From: Symbiodinium natans
Lineage: Eukaryota > Sar > Dinophyceae > Suessiales > Symbiodiniaceae
Length of the DNA: 21,915 nt
Direction of reading: 5' to 3'
Assembly: GCA_905221605.1 (NCBI GenBank)
Contig: CAJNDS010001289.1
Coordinates: forward strand, 2,501-24,415
Shown here: positions 1 through 10,231 of the stretch, one piece after another
Numbering within the stretch: position 1 is the stretch's first letter
Layout of the letters: every line of letters starts with the position of its first letter
Notes under the pieces: model-generated
What the model was told of the DNA's origin: nothing
Databases searched by the model: none
The model's input: only the letters and a program-made list of their open reading frames with translations
Translations under genes and position numbers: made by a program

Positions 1-2470
1 ACCGACTTGCCACAGCCGCCTGGCCCTTGTGTTCACAGTCGGCAGCAAGCTTGGCGTTGACCTCCCGCTTTGCCTCGCTCACCCGAGGATCCTCAAGCCA
101 CCTCTGCGGCGACTTGGTGCAGATGTACTTGTCGCTCAGGTCCTCTGCGCAGGTTGGCGCAGCGCGGTGGCAGGCTTCCTCGTCAGACCAGTCGACGCGC
201 TGCTCCTTCTTCCCTTGATCTGTCGGGGCTTCCTCTTGCCGCTGCTTTGCAGCTACATCTGGGACATCGGCCCACAAGAGAATGTGGGCGTGTGGATAGC
301 CCCGCTTCTGCCACTCGATGCGGACGATGTAGTCCAGGATCTTGAAAGGTGGCCTCTCCTTCTTCATGCTGTGGGATTCTCCTGACCGGCCGACTTCTGG
401 GGCTGCTTCCGCGCCTTCCTCATCATCGTCTGCTTGGTCCGGGCGATCTTGCTCGTCAGCATCATCGGCCTTGAATTGCACATCGCCATCCCCTCCTTGC
501 AACCAGTGCAGAAGTTGCCGCAGGCCGTGCATGAATTGCCTTGCGACGATGCCCGGCATCGAGTTGCACAGCTGGTTTGCGGTCATCCCGTGCCACACGT
601 AGTTCTCGTCGGTCATGTAGTGACGGAGGACCTCGGCTGCTTCCGCTTCAACATTGCGCTGGTCAGCTGTGGGCTCACGCTGTCTGAGGAGCTCCGCAGT
701 GACGCAAGCAGCGAGGATATCAGGCTGCCGCGCGTGGCAGGTCAGTGTCAGGAAGAACTGTGGCTTGCCCAGCTGCTCGTACATGCTCATGGCTATGCCT
801 TTCTTGGCGTACAAGTATGGCTGAGTGCCGGGGATGTCGCGCAAGGCGGTATAGATCTTTCGGCTGAAGTCCTCGTATCTGCTGCCGAACTGCGGGTGGA
901 CCTGCCCCTTCATCCGAACGTTGACGTTACCAGAAAGCCGCCTCCTCATCTGCTCTTCCAGCAACCACATCAAGTAAGCCGGGTCTTTCTCGAAGCGGCC
1001 GTCCTGCCCCAGTATCCTCTTGCGAGCATACTCCGAGAACTTCTTGTGGGCCCACTGATCGAAGCCACCTGTGCCATCTGGGAACAGATACGGGAAGAGG
1101 AGAGTGTCCAAGTTGTCGATGGTCTGCTTGGCTTTGCGGCGGAGCTCCTGCAGGTCAGCTAGGTCAGCTTTCGGGATGGCAGGATCCCGAGCCATCAGAT
1201 AGGTCACCTCCACGTCCTCTTCCTTGCCCTCGTCTCCTGCTCCTCCAGCCGCCGATGCAGTTGGCAACTTGGCCAGAATGGCTTGCATGTTCTGCAAAGC
1301 CTTGTCCACTCCCGCGTTGCACTTGTATGCTGCGTGCTGCAGCTTCAATGCCCTCAAGCCAGCTTCCAAGCACTGCAGCCGTGCAGTTGAAGCCATCATG
1401 CCTTGCACCCCGTTGACATAGACCTCACCGTTCTCTCCAAGCTCTGCTCCATCTAGCACATGGCACAAGGCCGGCTCCTCCATGGGAACGCAGTACATCC
1501 TTCCCCACTGTGCGCTGGGCCCTCCTGACGGCAGCTTGTCAATGATGACTTGGTCCACGTGGGCGCTAGCCAGCAGCCGCTTCTCCAAGGTGCTGAGGCA
1601 TCCCAAGTTTGCTGGGACGGGCGACAGTTCTGGCAGGGTGTACTTGGTTCGGCGCTCACGGCAGTTCTTGCAAGCGAATTGCTGCCGTGATGGTTGATCT
1701 CTGCTTCCGGTCAACTTGCAGAACCTGGCTGGCGTGAGGGCACGGCAAATCTCGCACACCCGCGAGAGGCCAAAGCGCCCCCAAGCTTTCATGTAGTTTG
1801 TGTACTTCTTGAGAACGTCGTCGGAAGTGAGGTTCTTCTCGTTGAGGAAAGGAGGCTGGCGGTTGCCAACTTGATCTGGCTCGAGGGTTGGTCGACCACC
1901 TTCACCAGGGCATGGACCTCGCCTGCCAGCTCCGGCTTCCTGCCGGGCATCCTCTCGGAGGCGCTTGGCAGCTTGAGCTTCAGCATCGGCAGGGCGCCCA
2001 CCTTCACCAGGACATGGACCTCGCCTGCCAGCTCCGGCTTCCTGCCGGGCATCCTCTCGGAGGCGCTTGGCAGCTTGAGCTTCAGCATCGGCAGGGCGCC
2101 CACCTTCACCAGGACATGGACCTCGCTCGCCAGCTCCGGCTTCCTGCCGGGCATCCTCTCGGAGGCGCTTGGCAGCTTGAGCTTCAGCATCGGCAGGGCG
2201 ACCTCCCTCGCCAGGACATGGACCTCGCTCGCCAGCTCCCGCTTCTTCGCGAGCCTGTTCTCGCCGGCGCTTGGCCACTTCAGCCTCAACGTCAGGAAGT
2301 GGACCTCGTTTTCCAGCGCCAGCTTCTCGTCGCGCCTCTTGTCGCGCCTCTTGTCGCATGCGCTTCGCAACTTGGGCTTCGTGCTTCTCAGCTGCTTTGC
2401 AAGCAGGGTTGGAGCACCATCCGCGGCCTCGGCCACTTCTCGTCCCACCGCAGCGCTCACACGCCGGCAT
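1..2470 (-). pseudogene. Truncated, internally deleted copy of the RepHel-Josephin gene
   Basis: On the minus strand an ATG at 2470 opens the same protein as the right-hand gene, and 815 codons match it down to position 26. It keeps the N-terminal zinc-binding cysteines, the charged 34-residue repeats, the Helitron N-terminal region and the HUH motif. The next 25 bases (25 to 1) match 19114-19090, the helicase Walker A coding segment. Relative to the right copy, 17654-19089 is therefore missing: 1436 bp covering both Rep tyrosines, the end of exon 1 and intron 1. The join puts the helicase segment out of frame, and the reading runs off the window edge with no stop. One substitution (1718) changes Trp251 to Cys near the second zinc finger. 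An active transposase from this copy is unlikely. Only 25 bases support the deletion, so a contig-end chimera is possible. Confidence 0.8.
1884..2334 (-). repeat. 102-bp coding tandem repeat, left copy
   Basis: This is the mirror of the 15345-15795 repeat in RepHel. Unit period is 102 bp (34 codons). The left copy differs from the right at 2099, 2102, 2105 and 2108, four third-codon positions in one 10-bp stretch. The left sequence there equals that of a neighbouring unit. Confidence 0.85.
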
Positions 2471-2837
2471 GGTCACAAGGCGCAGTGAAGTGATCTTCGA
2501 ATGATCGAAGGATTCATGATTTCATGAGGGCCAAGTTTGTTTGCTTACGTGTGGAGCCATGCTGCGTGTGTGCGTGTACGACTGTGTAGCAAGTTATACT
2601 TCCGCAGCATGTTTGTAGCGCTTCTTCTGCTTCAGTGGGGGAGTTGCGGCGGCGAAACGGCAGCGGGCAAAAGCGCTGCGCAGCTATGCTTGAAGCTATT
2701 CAATGCCGTACACAAAACAGATGCGAATTCAAGATTGCGTTCTTGCACCCAGAATGACAAACTCTGCAGCGGTGACAACCTGGGCGCACTGAGCAGCAGC
2801 TTGTTTTCCTGTCAAGCGCGGAGCAGGTAGTATGTCT
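2471..2837. other. Intergenic stretch between the RepHel copy and the 190-codon gene (left)
   Basis: This 367-bp stretch mirrors 14842-15208. It holds no convincing gene. Next to the RepHel start lie two short perfect palindromes, the mirrors of those at 15153 and 15169. Confidence 0.7.
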
Positions 2838-3410
2838 TTATGGCTGCTGGGCCTCCTGCACTGTCATCTTGTCCCACAAGTCATCCGACAGGGCCACCGT
2901 GCCCAGTGGGGTTGCCTGCCCTTCCAAGACCGTGCACACTGCTTGGTTGCGGCTCTGCAGACGGCCTTGCGCTGCCGCCGCCATGGCAGCGGCTGTTGCA
3001 AGCTGTTCCATCTCCGGCAGGCTTGACAACCTGGCGATGCGCAACATCTGCGCGCCGGCCACCGTGGTGAATACGACGTCAATAGTATCTTGTTGCACAA
3101 ATGTCAGGCTGCAGGTGATGACCAAGGGCGAGGGCACTTCACGGACATAGATCTTTCCAGCAGGATAGCTGACCCAAGCATCATGGTGCAGTTCTTCAGC
3201 GTCGAACACTGCAACATGAGGTTCTTCTGGATGCCACTGGGTAAATCGGCACTCCAGCGCATTCACGCCGCTGATGTAAAAGAAAGGTATATGCCAGCCA
3301 GGAGCTGCCTCCGTGGCAACGGCGAAGGCAGCACCGCCCAAGCCAATCATTGACCAGGAACTAGGATTGCCTTCCAAGCACCGGCTCCACTCGAGACGGC
3401 GGCTGCCCAT
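2838..3410 (-). CDS. Unknown 190-residue protein, left copy
   Basis: The protein is identical to that encoded at 14269-14841. It starts at an ATG at 3410 and ends with TAA. I do not recognise the family. It sits 367 bp upstream of the RepHel pseudogene on the same strand. Since the two copies are identical in protein, the duplication is recent, or the arms are kept alike by conversion, or this is an assembly duplication. See the right-hand copy for the description. Confidence 0.55.
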   Translation of the reverse strand: MGSRRLEWSRCLEGNPSSWSMIGLGGAAFAVATEAAPGWHIPFFYISGVNALECRFTQWHPEEPHVAVFDAEELHHDAWVSYPAGKIYVREVPSPLVITCSLTFVQQDTIDVVFTTVAGAQMLRIARLSSLPEMEQLATAAAMAAAAQGRLQSRNQAVCTVLEGQATPLGTVALSDDLWDKMTVQEAQQP

Positions 3411-3638
3411 CTTGCGGTTTCTGAACTTCGGCAGGGCTAAGCTAAGGAGCTTGCTGGATCATTTGGGCCAATGGCTTTTTAGCAGCTCCTCTTCCTGCGT
3501 TGAAGGTGTCCGCATGTTGGCAAAAATCTCGAACATGGCGGCCCGTCCTCTATGTCTTCAAGCTACAGGTTATTGTTGCAACAAGTCTCTTTACAGCACA
3601 GCGACAATTACAACAGTCGCCCTACACACTTGTTTGAT

Positions 3639-4293
3639 TCCAGCCGAAGAACGTTTTCGTCTCGAACCTGCCCTTCACAAAATTGCAGGCAGTCCTTCTT
3701 CTTCGCCCCATGATAAACTGGTGCTCCAAGTCATCGTCCATGCACAGACAAAGGGTTCAATTCAATATTGTTATTTAAAAGAAAAAGCAAAGCCTTGCTA
3801 AGACTAGGCCACCCCATACCCGAATCACCTCGAGAATGGATCACCCCAACGACTGGGTCACCTCAGAGCTAGGTATGCCAGAACTGAGTCACCCCAGCGT
3901 TGGGTCACTCCAAAAGCTCGAGTCACTTCATGATTGGGTCGCCCAGCCTTGTCTGCAGCCGAAGGTGCCCAAGCGTTCTATTTGTCTTCAATGTCCTCGA
4001 CTCAAACCAGCCCTGCACAAAGTTCTTGAACGAGCCCTCTAGGAAGTCCTCCTTCTTCGTCCCGCGAGAGACTGGCGCTCCAAGCCATCGTCCGTGTGCA
4101 GAAAAAGGATTCAGTTCAGTATACTTTTGAAATCCAAAAGAAAAAGCAAACCCTTGCTAAGACCAGCAGCCGAATTTGCGTCCATCAATCTATTTGTCTT
4201 CGAAGTCTTGGACTCGAACCAGCCCTTCACAAAGTCCAGGTTTTGAACGAGCCCTCCACAAAGTTCTGCTTCTTTGCCCCAATACACGAAATG
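3639..4293. repeat. Diverged ~200-bp repeat copies (left)
   Basis: This mirrors 13386-14040. It holds two full and one partial copy of a block that includes the motif AAAGAAAAAGCAAA. They are separated by the GGGTCAC-rich stretch at about 3809-3944. No gene is supported here. Confidence 0.7.
3809..3944. repeat. Short degenerate GGGTCAC/GAGTCAC repeat (left)
   Basis: Several imperfect copies of a roughly 20-30 bp unit, each built around TGGGTCACC or TGAGTCACC, interrupt the diverged repeats. This mirrors 13735-13870. Confidence 0.6.
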
Positions 4294-4386
4294 CCCTCCA
4301 GGAGGCTTTTCTTCTTGGTCCTCAGGAAAAACAAGTTCACTTCAGGCTGGCTTGCTTGTCTGACTGCAGCCTAAGTCGCGCCATCA

Positions 4387-7240
4387 CCGAGCCCTCCAGG
4401 TAGTCCTCCTTCTTTGTCCCCCGGATGAGTAAACTGCCCTCCAGGAAGTCCTCCTTCTTTGTCCCGGGATAAGAAAACTGGCCTTCCAGGAAGTCCTCCT
4501 TCTTTGTCCCCGGGATAAGTAAACTGGCACTCCAGGAAGTCCTCCTTCTTTGTCCCCGGGATAAGCAAACTGGCACTCCAGGAAGTCCTTCTTCTTTGTC
4601 CCCGGGATAAGCAAACTTGCCCTCCAGGAAGTCCTCCTTCTTTGTCCCCGGGATAAGCAAATTGGCCCTCCAAGAAGTCCTCCTTCTTTGTCCCCGGGAT
4701 AAGCAGCAAACTGGCCCTCCAGGAAGTCCTCCTTTTTTTGTCCCCTGCATAAGCAAATTGGCCCTCCAGGAAGTCCTTTTTCTTTGTTTCCGGGAAAAGC
4801 AAACTGGCCCTCCAGGATGTCCTCCTTCTTTGTCTTCGGCCCTCCCGGAAATCCTCCTTTTGTGTCCCCGGCATAAGCAAACTGGCCTTCCAGGAAGTCC
4901 TCCTTCTTTGTCCCCGGGATAAGCAAATTGGCCCTCCAGGAAGTCCTCCTTCTTTGTCCCGGGACTAGCCCTCCAGGAAGTCCTCCTTCTTTGTCCCCAG
5001 ATAAGCAAATTAGCCCTCCAGGAAGTCCTCCTTCCTTGTCCCCGGGATAAGCAAACTGGCCCTCCAGGAAGTCCTCCTTCTTTGTCCCGGGATAAGCAAA
5101 CTGGCTCTCCAGGAAGTCCTCCTTCTTTGTCCCCGGGATAAGCAAACTGGCACTCCAGGAAGTCCTCCTTCTTTGTCCCCGAAATAAGCAAACTGGCCCT
5201 CCAGGAAGTCCGCCTTCTTTGTTCCCGGAACAAGCAAACTCTCCAGGAAGTCCTCCTTCTTTGTCCCTGGGATAAGCAAATTGGCCCTCCAGGAAGTCCT
5301 CCTTCTTTGTTCCCGGAATAAGCAAACTGGCCTTCCAGCCTCCTTCTTTGTCCCCGGGAAAAGCAAACTGGCCTTCCAGGAAGTCCTCCTTCTTTGTCCC
5401 GGGCATAAGCAAACTGGCCCTCCAGGAAGTCCTCCTTCTTTGTCCCCAGGATAAGCAAATTGGCCCTCCAGGAAGTCCTCCTTCTTTGTTCCCGGGATAA
5501 GCAAACTGGCCCTCCAGGAAGTCCTCCTTCTTTGTTGCCGGGAAAAGCAAACTGGCCTTCCAGGAAGTCCTCCTTCTTTGTTTCGGGCATAAGCAAACTG
5601 GCCCTCCAGGCAGTCCTCCTTCTTTGTCCCCGGAGTAAGCAAACTGGCCCTCCAGGAAGTCCTCCTTCTTTGTCCCCGACATAAGCAAAATGGCCCTCCA
5701 GGAAGTCCTCCTTCTTTGTCCCCGCGATAAGCAAACTGGCCCTCCAGCAAATCCTCCTTCTTTGTCCCCGGGATACGCAAACTGGTCTTCCAGAAAGTCC
5801 TCCTTTTTTGTCCCCGGGATAAGCAAACTGGCCCTCCAGGAAGTCCTCCTTCTTTGTCCCCGGGATAAGCAAACTTGCCTCCAGGAAGTCCTCCTTCTTT
5901 GTCCCCGGGATAAGCAAACTTGCCCTCCAGGAAGTCCTCCTTCTTTGTCCCCGCGATAAGCAAACTGGCCCTCCAGGAAGTCCTCCTTCTTTGTCGCTGG
6001 GATAAGCAAACTGGCCCTCCAGGAAATCCTCCTTCTTTGTCCCCGAGATAAGCAAACTGGCCTTCCAGAAAGTCCTCCTTCTTCGTCACTGGGATAAGCA
6101 AACTGGCCCTCCAGGAAGTCCTCCTTCTTTGTCCCCGAAATAAGCAAACTGGCCCTCCAGGAAGTCCGCCTTCTTTGTTCCCGGGATAAGCAAACTGGCC
6201 CTCCAGGTTTGTCCCCGGGATAAGCAAACTGGCCTTCCAGAAAGTCCTCCTTCTTTGTTCTCGGGATAAGCAAACTGGTCTTCCCTGGAAGTCCTCCTTC
6301 TTTGTCACCGGGATAAGCAAACTGGCCCTCCAGGAAGTCCTCCTTCTTTGTCCCCGGGATAAGCAAACTGGTCTTCCAGAAAGTCCTCCTTCTTTGTCCC
6401 CGAGATAAGCAAACTGGCCTTCCAGAAAGTCCTCCTTCTTTGTCCCCGAGATAAGCAAACTGGCCTTCCAGAACGTCCTCCTTCTTTGTCGCCGGGATAA
6501 GCAAACTGGCCCTCCAGGAAGTCCTCCTTCTTTGTCCCCAGGATCAGCAAATTGGCCCTCCAGGAAGTCCTCCTTCTTTGTTCTCGGGATAAGCAAACTG
6601 GCCCTCCAGGAAGTCCTCCTTCTTTGTCCCTGGGAGAAGCAAACTGGCCCTCCAGGAAGTCCGCCTTCTTTGTCCCCGGGATAAGCAAACTGGCCCTCCA
6701 GGAAGTCCTCCTTCTTTGTCCCCGGGATAAGCAAACTGGCCTTCCCAGAAAGTCCTCCTTCTTTGTCCCCGGGAGAAGCAAATTGGTCTTCCAGGAAGTT
6801 CTCCTTCTTTGTCACCGGGATAAGCAAACTGGCCCTCCAGGAAGTCCTCCTTCTTTGTCCCCGGGATAAGCAAACTGGTCTTCCAGAAAGTCCTCCTTCT
6901 TTGTCCCCGAGATAAGCAAACTGGCCTTCCAGAAAGTCCTCCTTCTTTGTCCCCGAGATAAGCAAACTGGCCTTCCAGAACGTCCTCCTTCTTTGTCGCC
7001 GGGATAAGCAAACTGGCCCTCCAGGAAGTCCTCCTTCTTTGTCCCCGGGATAAGCAAACTGGCCCTCCAGGAAGTCCTCCTTCTTTGTCCCCGACTTAAG
7101 CAAGCTGGCCCTCCAGGAAGTCCTCCTTCTTTGTCCCCGGGCTAAGCAACCTGGCCCACCAGGAAGTCCTCCTGCTTTGTTTCCGGGGTAAGCAGTGATA
7201 AGCAAGCTTGTCTTCCAGGAAGTCTTCCTTCTTTGATCCC
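4387..7240. repeat. 46-bp minisatellite array (left)
   Basis: About 62 tandem copies of a 46-bp unit read on this strand as GGCCCTCCAGGAAGTCCTCC followed by TTCTTTGTCCCCGGGATAAG and CAAACT. Copies vary by point changes and short deletions (for example near 4845, 4970, 5335 and 6210). A block of several units recurs with a 507-bp spacing, about 11 units. The minus strand of the unit has no stop triplet, so long open frames appear in all three minus frames; I do not treat these as genes. Confidence 0.95.
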
Positions 7241-7368
7241 GAGAGAATGTCCCGGAGAATCAAACTTGCCCGCCAGGAAGCCTGCAACTTTGCTGGAAAC
7301 TTTCAACCGTGCAAAAGGTGCCTTCCAATAAAAGGAAGGAATAAGTTCAAGTTTACAGATTGGCTTGA

Positions 7369-7586
7369 GGGTTTAGGGTTTAGGGTTTAGGGTTTAGGGT
7401 TTAGGGTTTAGGGTTTAGGGTTTAGGGTTTAGGGTTTAGGGTTTAGGGTTTAGGGGTTTAGGGGTTTAGGGTTTAGGGTTTAGGGTTTAGGGTTTAGGGC
7501 ATAGGGCTTAGGGCTTAGGGTTTAGGGTTTGGGGTTTAGGGTTTAGGGTTTAGGGTTTAGGGTTTAGGGTTTAGGGTTTAGGGTTT
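7369..7586 (+). repeat. Interstitial TTTAGGG telomere array (left of spacer)
   Basis: About 31 copies of TTTAGGG on the plus strand. The first ~85 bp are perfect. Variants follow: extra G near 7455-7465, then GGGCATAGGGCTTAGGGCTTAG near 7497-7517 and a TTTGGGG-type unit near 7530. The orientation is that of a right-hand chromosome end, but sequence continues beyond it, so the array is interstitial in this assembly. Confidence 0.97.
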
Positions 7587-7774
7587 TCGCTGCGAGTGCG
7601 CTTCGACCCCCTCCATGAAGTGGTTGGGGGTCGGCGCATGGCTGCAATGCCCCCCCTCCCGCCCAAAATACAAACCTTAGACGGGTTTAGGGTTGTCTAC
7701 CCCCCAACCCCCCTATCAAGGGGGGATATATGGCTTGGTAGAGCAGAATCCCCAAAATGAGCAACCGTCAGCAG
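7587..7774. other. Unique spacer segment with two G/C-run palindromes
   Basis: CGACCCCC at 7604-7611 pairs with GGGGGTCG at 7626-7633 across a 14-base loop. Six C at 7708-7713 pair with six G at 7720-7725 across a TATCAA loop. A lone GGGTTTAGGGTT relic lies near 7684. No gene is supported. Confidence 0.7.
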
Positions 7775-7990
7775 TCTCGACTCGTTTCCACTCAGCAGTT
7801 CTTCGAAACCGTTTCAAGGCTGGACGTTTAGCCCTTTCAGGATTGGCTGCGGCAAAAGCGGCAGGCTGGACTCGATTCCACTCCGTGGTCCCTGGAAGAC
7901 TTTCAAGCCCTTTCAGGATTGGCGACGGCAAAAGCAGCAGGCTCGACTCGAATCCACTCCGTGGTCTTAGCAAACTTTCAAAGCATGTTC
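7775..7990. repeat. 76-bp tandem repeat in the spacer
   Basis: Two good copies start with AGCCCTTTCAGGATTGGC at 7830 and 7906, an offset of 76 bp. An older partial copy precedes them, with CTCGACTCGTTTCCACTC near 7777. An open frame runs through them (7693-8043) but follows the repeat and resembles nothing I know. Confidence 0.75.
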
Positions 7991-8308
7991 AAACCCTTAA
8001 TTTAAGCCTCCGGGCCTGTGTTTCTAAAGTCCCAAACCCTTAATTTAAGCCTCCGGGCCTTAATTTGAGGTTCCCCAACCCTTGATTTAAGTTTTAGGTT
8101 CTCAAGCCCTTAATTTACGCATCCGGGCCTTAAACGTGGGTTCCCAAACCCTTAATTTAAGCTTCCGACCCTTCATTTAGGTTCTTAAACCCTTATTTTA
8201 AGCCTCCGGGCTTTAATTTTAAATTCCGGGCCTTAATTTAAATTCCCAAACCCCTGAATTTTAAATTCCGGGCCGTGATTTTAATTCACAAACTCTGAAT
8301 TTAAGCTT

Positions 8309-8420
8309 CCGGGCCTAAATTTTAGGTTCCCAAACCCTTAATTTACGCCTCCGGACCTTTATTTTAAGGTCCCAAACCCTTAATTTAAGCCTCCGGGCCC
8401 TAATTTTAGGTTCCCAAACC
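8309..8420. repeat. ~110-bp variant block duplicated at 9644-9755
   Basis: The distinctive run CTAAATTTTAGG, TTTACGCC, CGGACCTTTATTTTAAGG and GGGCCCTAATTTTAGG occurs in the same order here and at 9644-9755, about 1.33 kb apart. This marks a second, non-adjacent duplication within the array. Confidence 0.75.
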
Positions 8421-8917
8421 CCTTATTTCAGGCCTCCAGGCCTAATTTTCTCAGGTTCCCAAACCTTTTATTTAAGCCTCCGGGCCTTAAACGTGAGTTC
8501 CCAAACCCTGAATTTAAGCCTCCGACCCTTCATTTTAAGTTCCAAAACCCTTAATTCAAGCCTCCGGGCCTTAATTTTAGGTTCCCAAACTCGTAATTTC
8601 AGCCCCCGGGCTTTAATTCTAGGTTCCAAACCCTTAATCCAAAACCCTTAATTTAAGCTTCCGGGCGGTAATTTTAGGTTCCTAAACCCATAATTTAAGT
8701 CTCCGAGCTTAAATTGTAGGTTCCCAAACCCTTGATTTAAGCGCCTCCGGGCCTTAATTTTAGGTTCCCAAACCCTTAATTTAAGCCTCCGGGCCTTAAT
8801 TTTAGGTTCCCAAACCCTTAAAATAAGCCTCCGGGCCTTAATTTTAGGTTCCCAAACCTTTAATTTAAGCCTCCGGGCCTTGATTTTCGGTTCCCAAACC
8901 CTTAATTTAAGCGTCCG

Positions 8918-9641
8918 GGCCTTAATTTTCGGTTCCCAAACCCTTAATTTAAGCCTCCGGGCCTTAATTTTAGGTTCCCAAACCCTTAATTTAAGCCTCC
9001 GGGCCTTAATTTTAGGTTCCCAAACCCTTAAAATAAGCCTCCGGGCCTTAATTTTCGGTTCCCAAACCCTTAATTTAAGCCTCCGGGCCTTAATTTTAGG
9101 TTCCCAAACCCTTAATTTAAGCCTCCGGGCCTTAATTTTAGGTTCCCAAACACTTAATTTAAGCCTCCGGGCCTTAATTTTCGGTTTCCAAACCCTTAAT
9201 TTAAGCCTCCGGGCCTTAATTTTAGGTTCCCAAACCCTTAATTTAAGCTTCCGGGCCTTAATGTTAGGTTCCCAATCCGGGCCTTAATTTTAGGTTCCCA
9301 AACCCTTAATTTAAGCGTCCGGGCCTTAATTTTAGGTTCCCAAACCCTTAATTTAAGCCTCCGGGCCTTAATTTTAGGTTCCCAAACCCTTAAAATAAGC
9401 CTCCGGGCCTTAATTTTCGGTTCCCAAACCCTTAATTTAAGCCTCCGGGCCTTAATTTTAGGTTCCCAAACCCTTAATTTAAGCCTCCGGGCCTTAATTT
9501 TAGGTTCCCAAACACTTAATTTAAGCCTCCGGGCCTTAATTTTCGGTTTCCAAACCCTTAATTTAAGCCTCCGGGCCTTAATTTTAGGTTCCCAAACCCT
9601 TAATTTAAGCTTCCGGGCCTTAATGTTAGGTTCCCAATCCG
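8918..9641. repeat. 362-bp tandem duplication inside the 42-bp array
   Basis: The marked string TTAATGTTAGGTTCCCAATC occurs at about 9258 and again 362 bp later at about 9620. The preceding ordered series of variants (AAATAAGCC, then CGGTT, AACACTTAA and CGGTTTCC) is repeated in the same order. This is therefore a segmental duplication and not chance likeness of units. Confidence 0.8.
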
Positions 9642-9797
9642 GGCCTAAATTTTAGGTTCCCAAACCCTTAATTTACGCCTTCGGACCTTTATTTTAAGGT
9701 CCCAAACCCTTAATTTAAGCCTCCGGGCCCTAATTTTAGGTTCCCAAACCCTTAATTTAAGCCTCCGGGCCTTAATTTTAGGTTCCCAAACCCTTAA

Positions 9798-9995
9798 TGG
9801 CCCTCCAGGAAGTCCTCCTTCTTTGTCCACGGGATAAGCAAATTAGCCCTGGAGGCAGTCCTCCTTCTTTGGCTCCGGGCTCCAGGAAGTCCTCCTGCTT
9901 TGAGTCCGCAGCAATTCTTCCTCTTTGTCCCCGGGTAGGCAAATGGGCCCTCTAGGAAGTCCTCCTTCCTTGTCCTTGGGAGAAGCAAACCTCTT
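9798..9995. repeat. Degenerate 46-bp minisatellite fragment inside the spacer
   Basis: Four to five diverged units carry CCAGGAAGTCCTCC and TCCTTCTTTG, in the same orientation as the left-arm array and opposite to the right arm. The join to the 42-bp array is abrupt (CCCTTAAT then GGCCCTCCAGG). The fragment is not part of the inverted repeat. Confidence 0.85.
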
Positions 9996-10098
9996 ATTCC
10001 GGGTCTTAATTTCAAGTCCTCAACCCAAGGGGAGGTTTTCAGGGGCGCCCGGTGGTTTGGCGCTGGGTTTAGGGCTATCATTATATAGGCTGACAGAG
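9996..10098. other. Short unique segment
   Basis: This segment starts with a relic of the 42-bp unit (ATTCCGGGTCTTAATTTCAA) and holds one GGGTTTAGGG relic near 10067 and a TTATATAG stretch near 10081. I see no gene. Confidence 0.5.
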
Positions 10099-10231
10099 GC
10101 GGCCTTTGCAAAGCCGCGTGGACCTTCCGGTCCAGGACCTGCGGCTGGCCCTTTCGGCACGCCAGCCTCGGTCCGCGGGCTCCTTCCGGCAGCCCGCAGC
10201 GACCGGCCCCATTCCTGGGGAGGGGCCGGTC
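10099..10231. other. Cluster of five consecutive GC-rich stem-loops
   Basis: Five hairpins are packed almost end to end. (1) 10099-10117, GCGGC pairing GCCGC around TTTGCAAA. (2) 10119-10134, TGGACC and GGTCCA with a TTCC loop. (3) 10135-10174, outer GGACC/GGTCC and inner GGCTGGC/GCCAGCC. (4) 10175-10197, GCGGGCT/AGCCCGC. (5) 10201-10231, GACCGGCCCC/GGGGCCGGTC. All stems are perfect or nearly so. The cluster abuts the right telomere array at 10238 and has no mirror on the left. It could be a structured RNA, a recombination-prone element or a remnant of a mobile GC-rich palindrome family. I do not recognise it as a known RNA. Confidence 0.6.

Larger units (their letters stand above)
26..7441. 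repeat. Left arm of a 7.4-kb inverted repeat
   Basis: This arm is the reverse complement of 10238-17653; position p matches 17679-p throughout. The match was checked at both edges and by identical translations along the arms. Mismatches seen: 1718 (W to C in the RepHel frame), 2099, 2102, 2105 and 2108 (all synonymous), and 6125. The outer edge is abrupt at 25/26, where the sequence jumps to a match with 19090-19114. The inner edge lies inside the telomere-repeat array. The presence of real differences argues against a trivial copy of one read, but does not exclude a join of two alleles. Confidence 0.97.
7991..9797. repeat. 42-bp AT-rich tandem array
   Basis: About 43 copies of a 42-bp unit, CCCAAACCCTTAATTTAAGC then CTCCGGGCCTTAATTTTAGGTT. 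The left part (to about 8650) is degenerate and the right part is homogeneous. Because 42 is a multiple of three, one frame from 8880 to 9287 reads as a 14-residue repeat; this is probably not a gene. Two larger duplications sit inside it (next entries). Confidence 0.95.

Noticed and set aside
434-1162. 242-codon plus-strand frame, mirror at 16517-17245
   Set aside because: It lies opposite the Helitron N-terminal domain coding strand and has no recognisable domain.
7289-7310. Shared CTGGAAACTTTC motif near the left telomere array and near 21640-21705
   Set aside because: The orientation to the telomere repeats differs between the two sites and the match is short, so a shared boundary element is not supported.
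8880-9287. 135-codon frame with a 14-residue repeat
   Set aside because: It is the 42-bp satellite read in one frame, with no sign of coding selection.
4387-9797. CRISPR-like direct repeats
   Set aside because: The 46-bp and 42-bp units are head-to-tail with no unique spacers, in a eukaryotic context.
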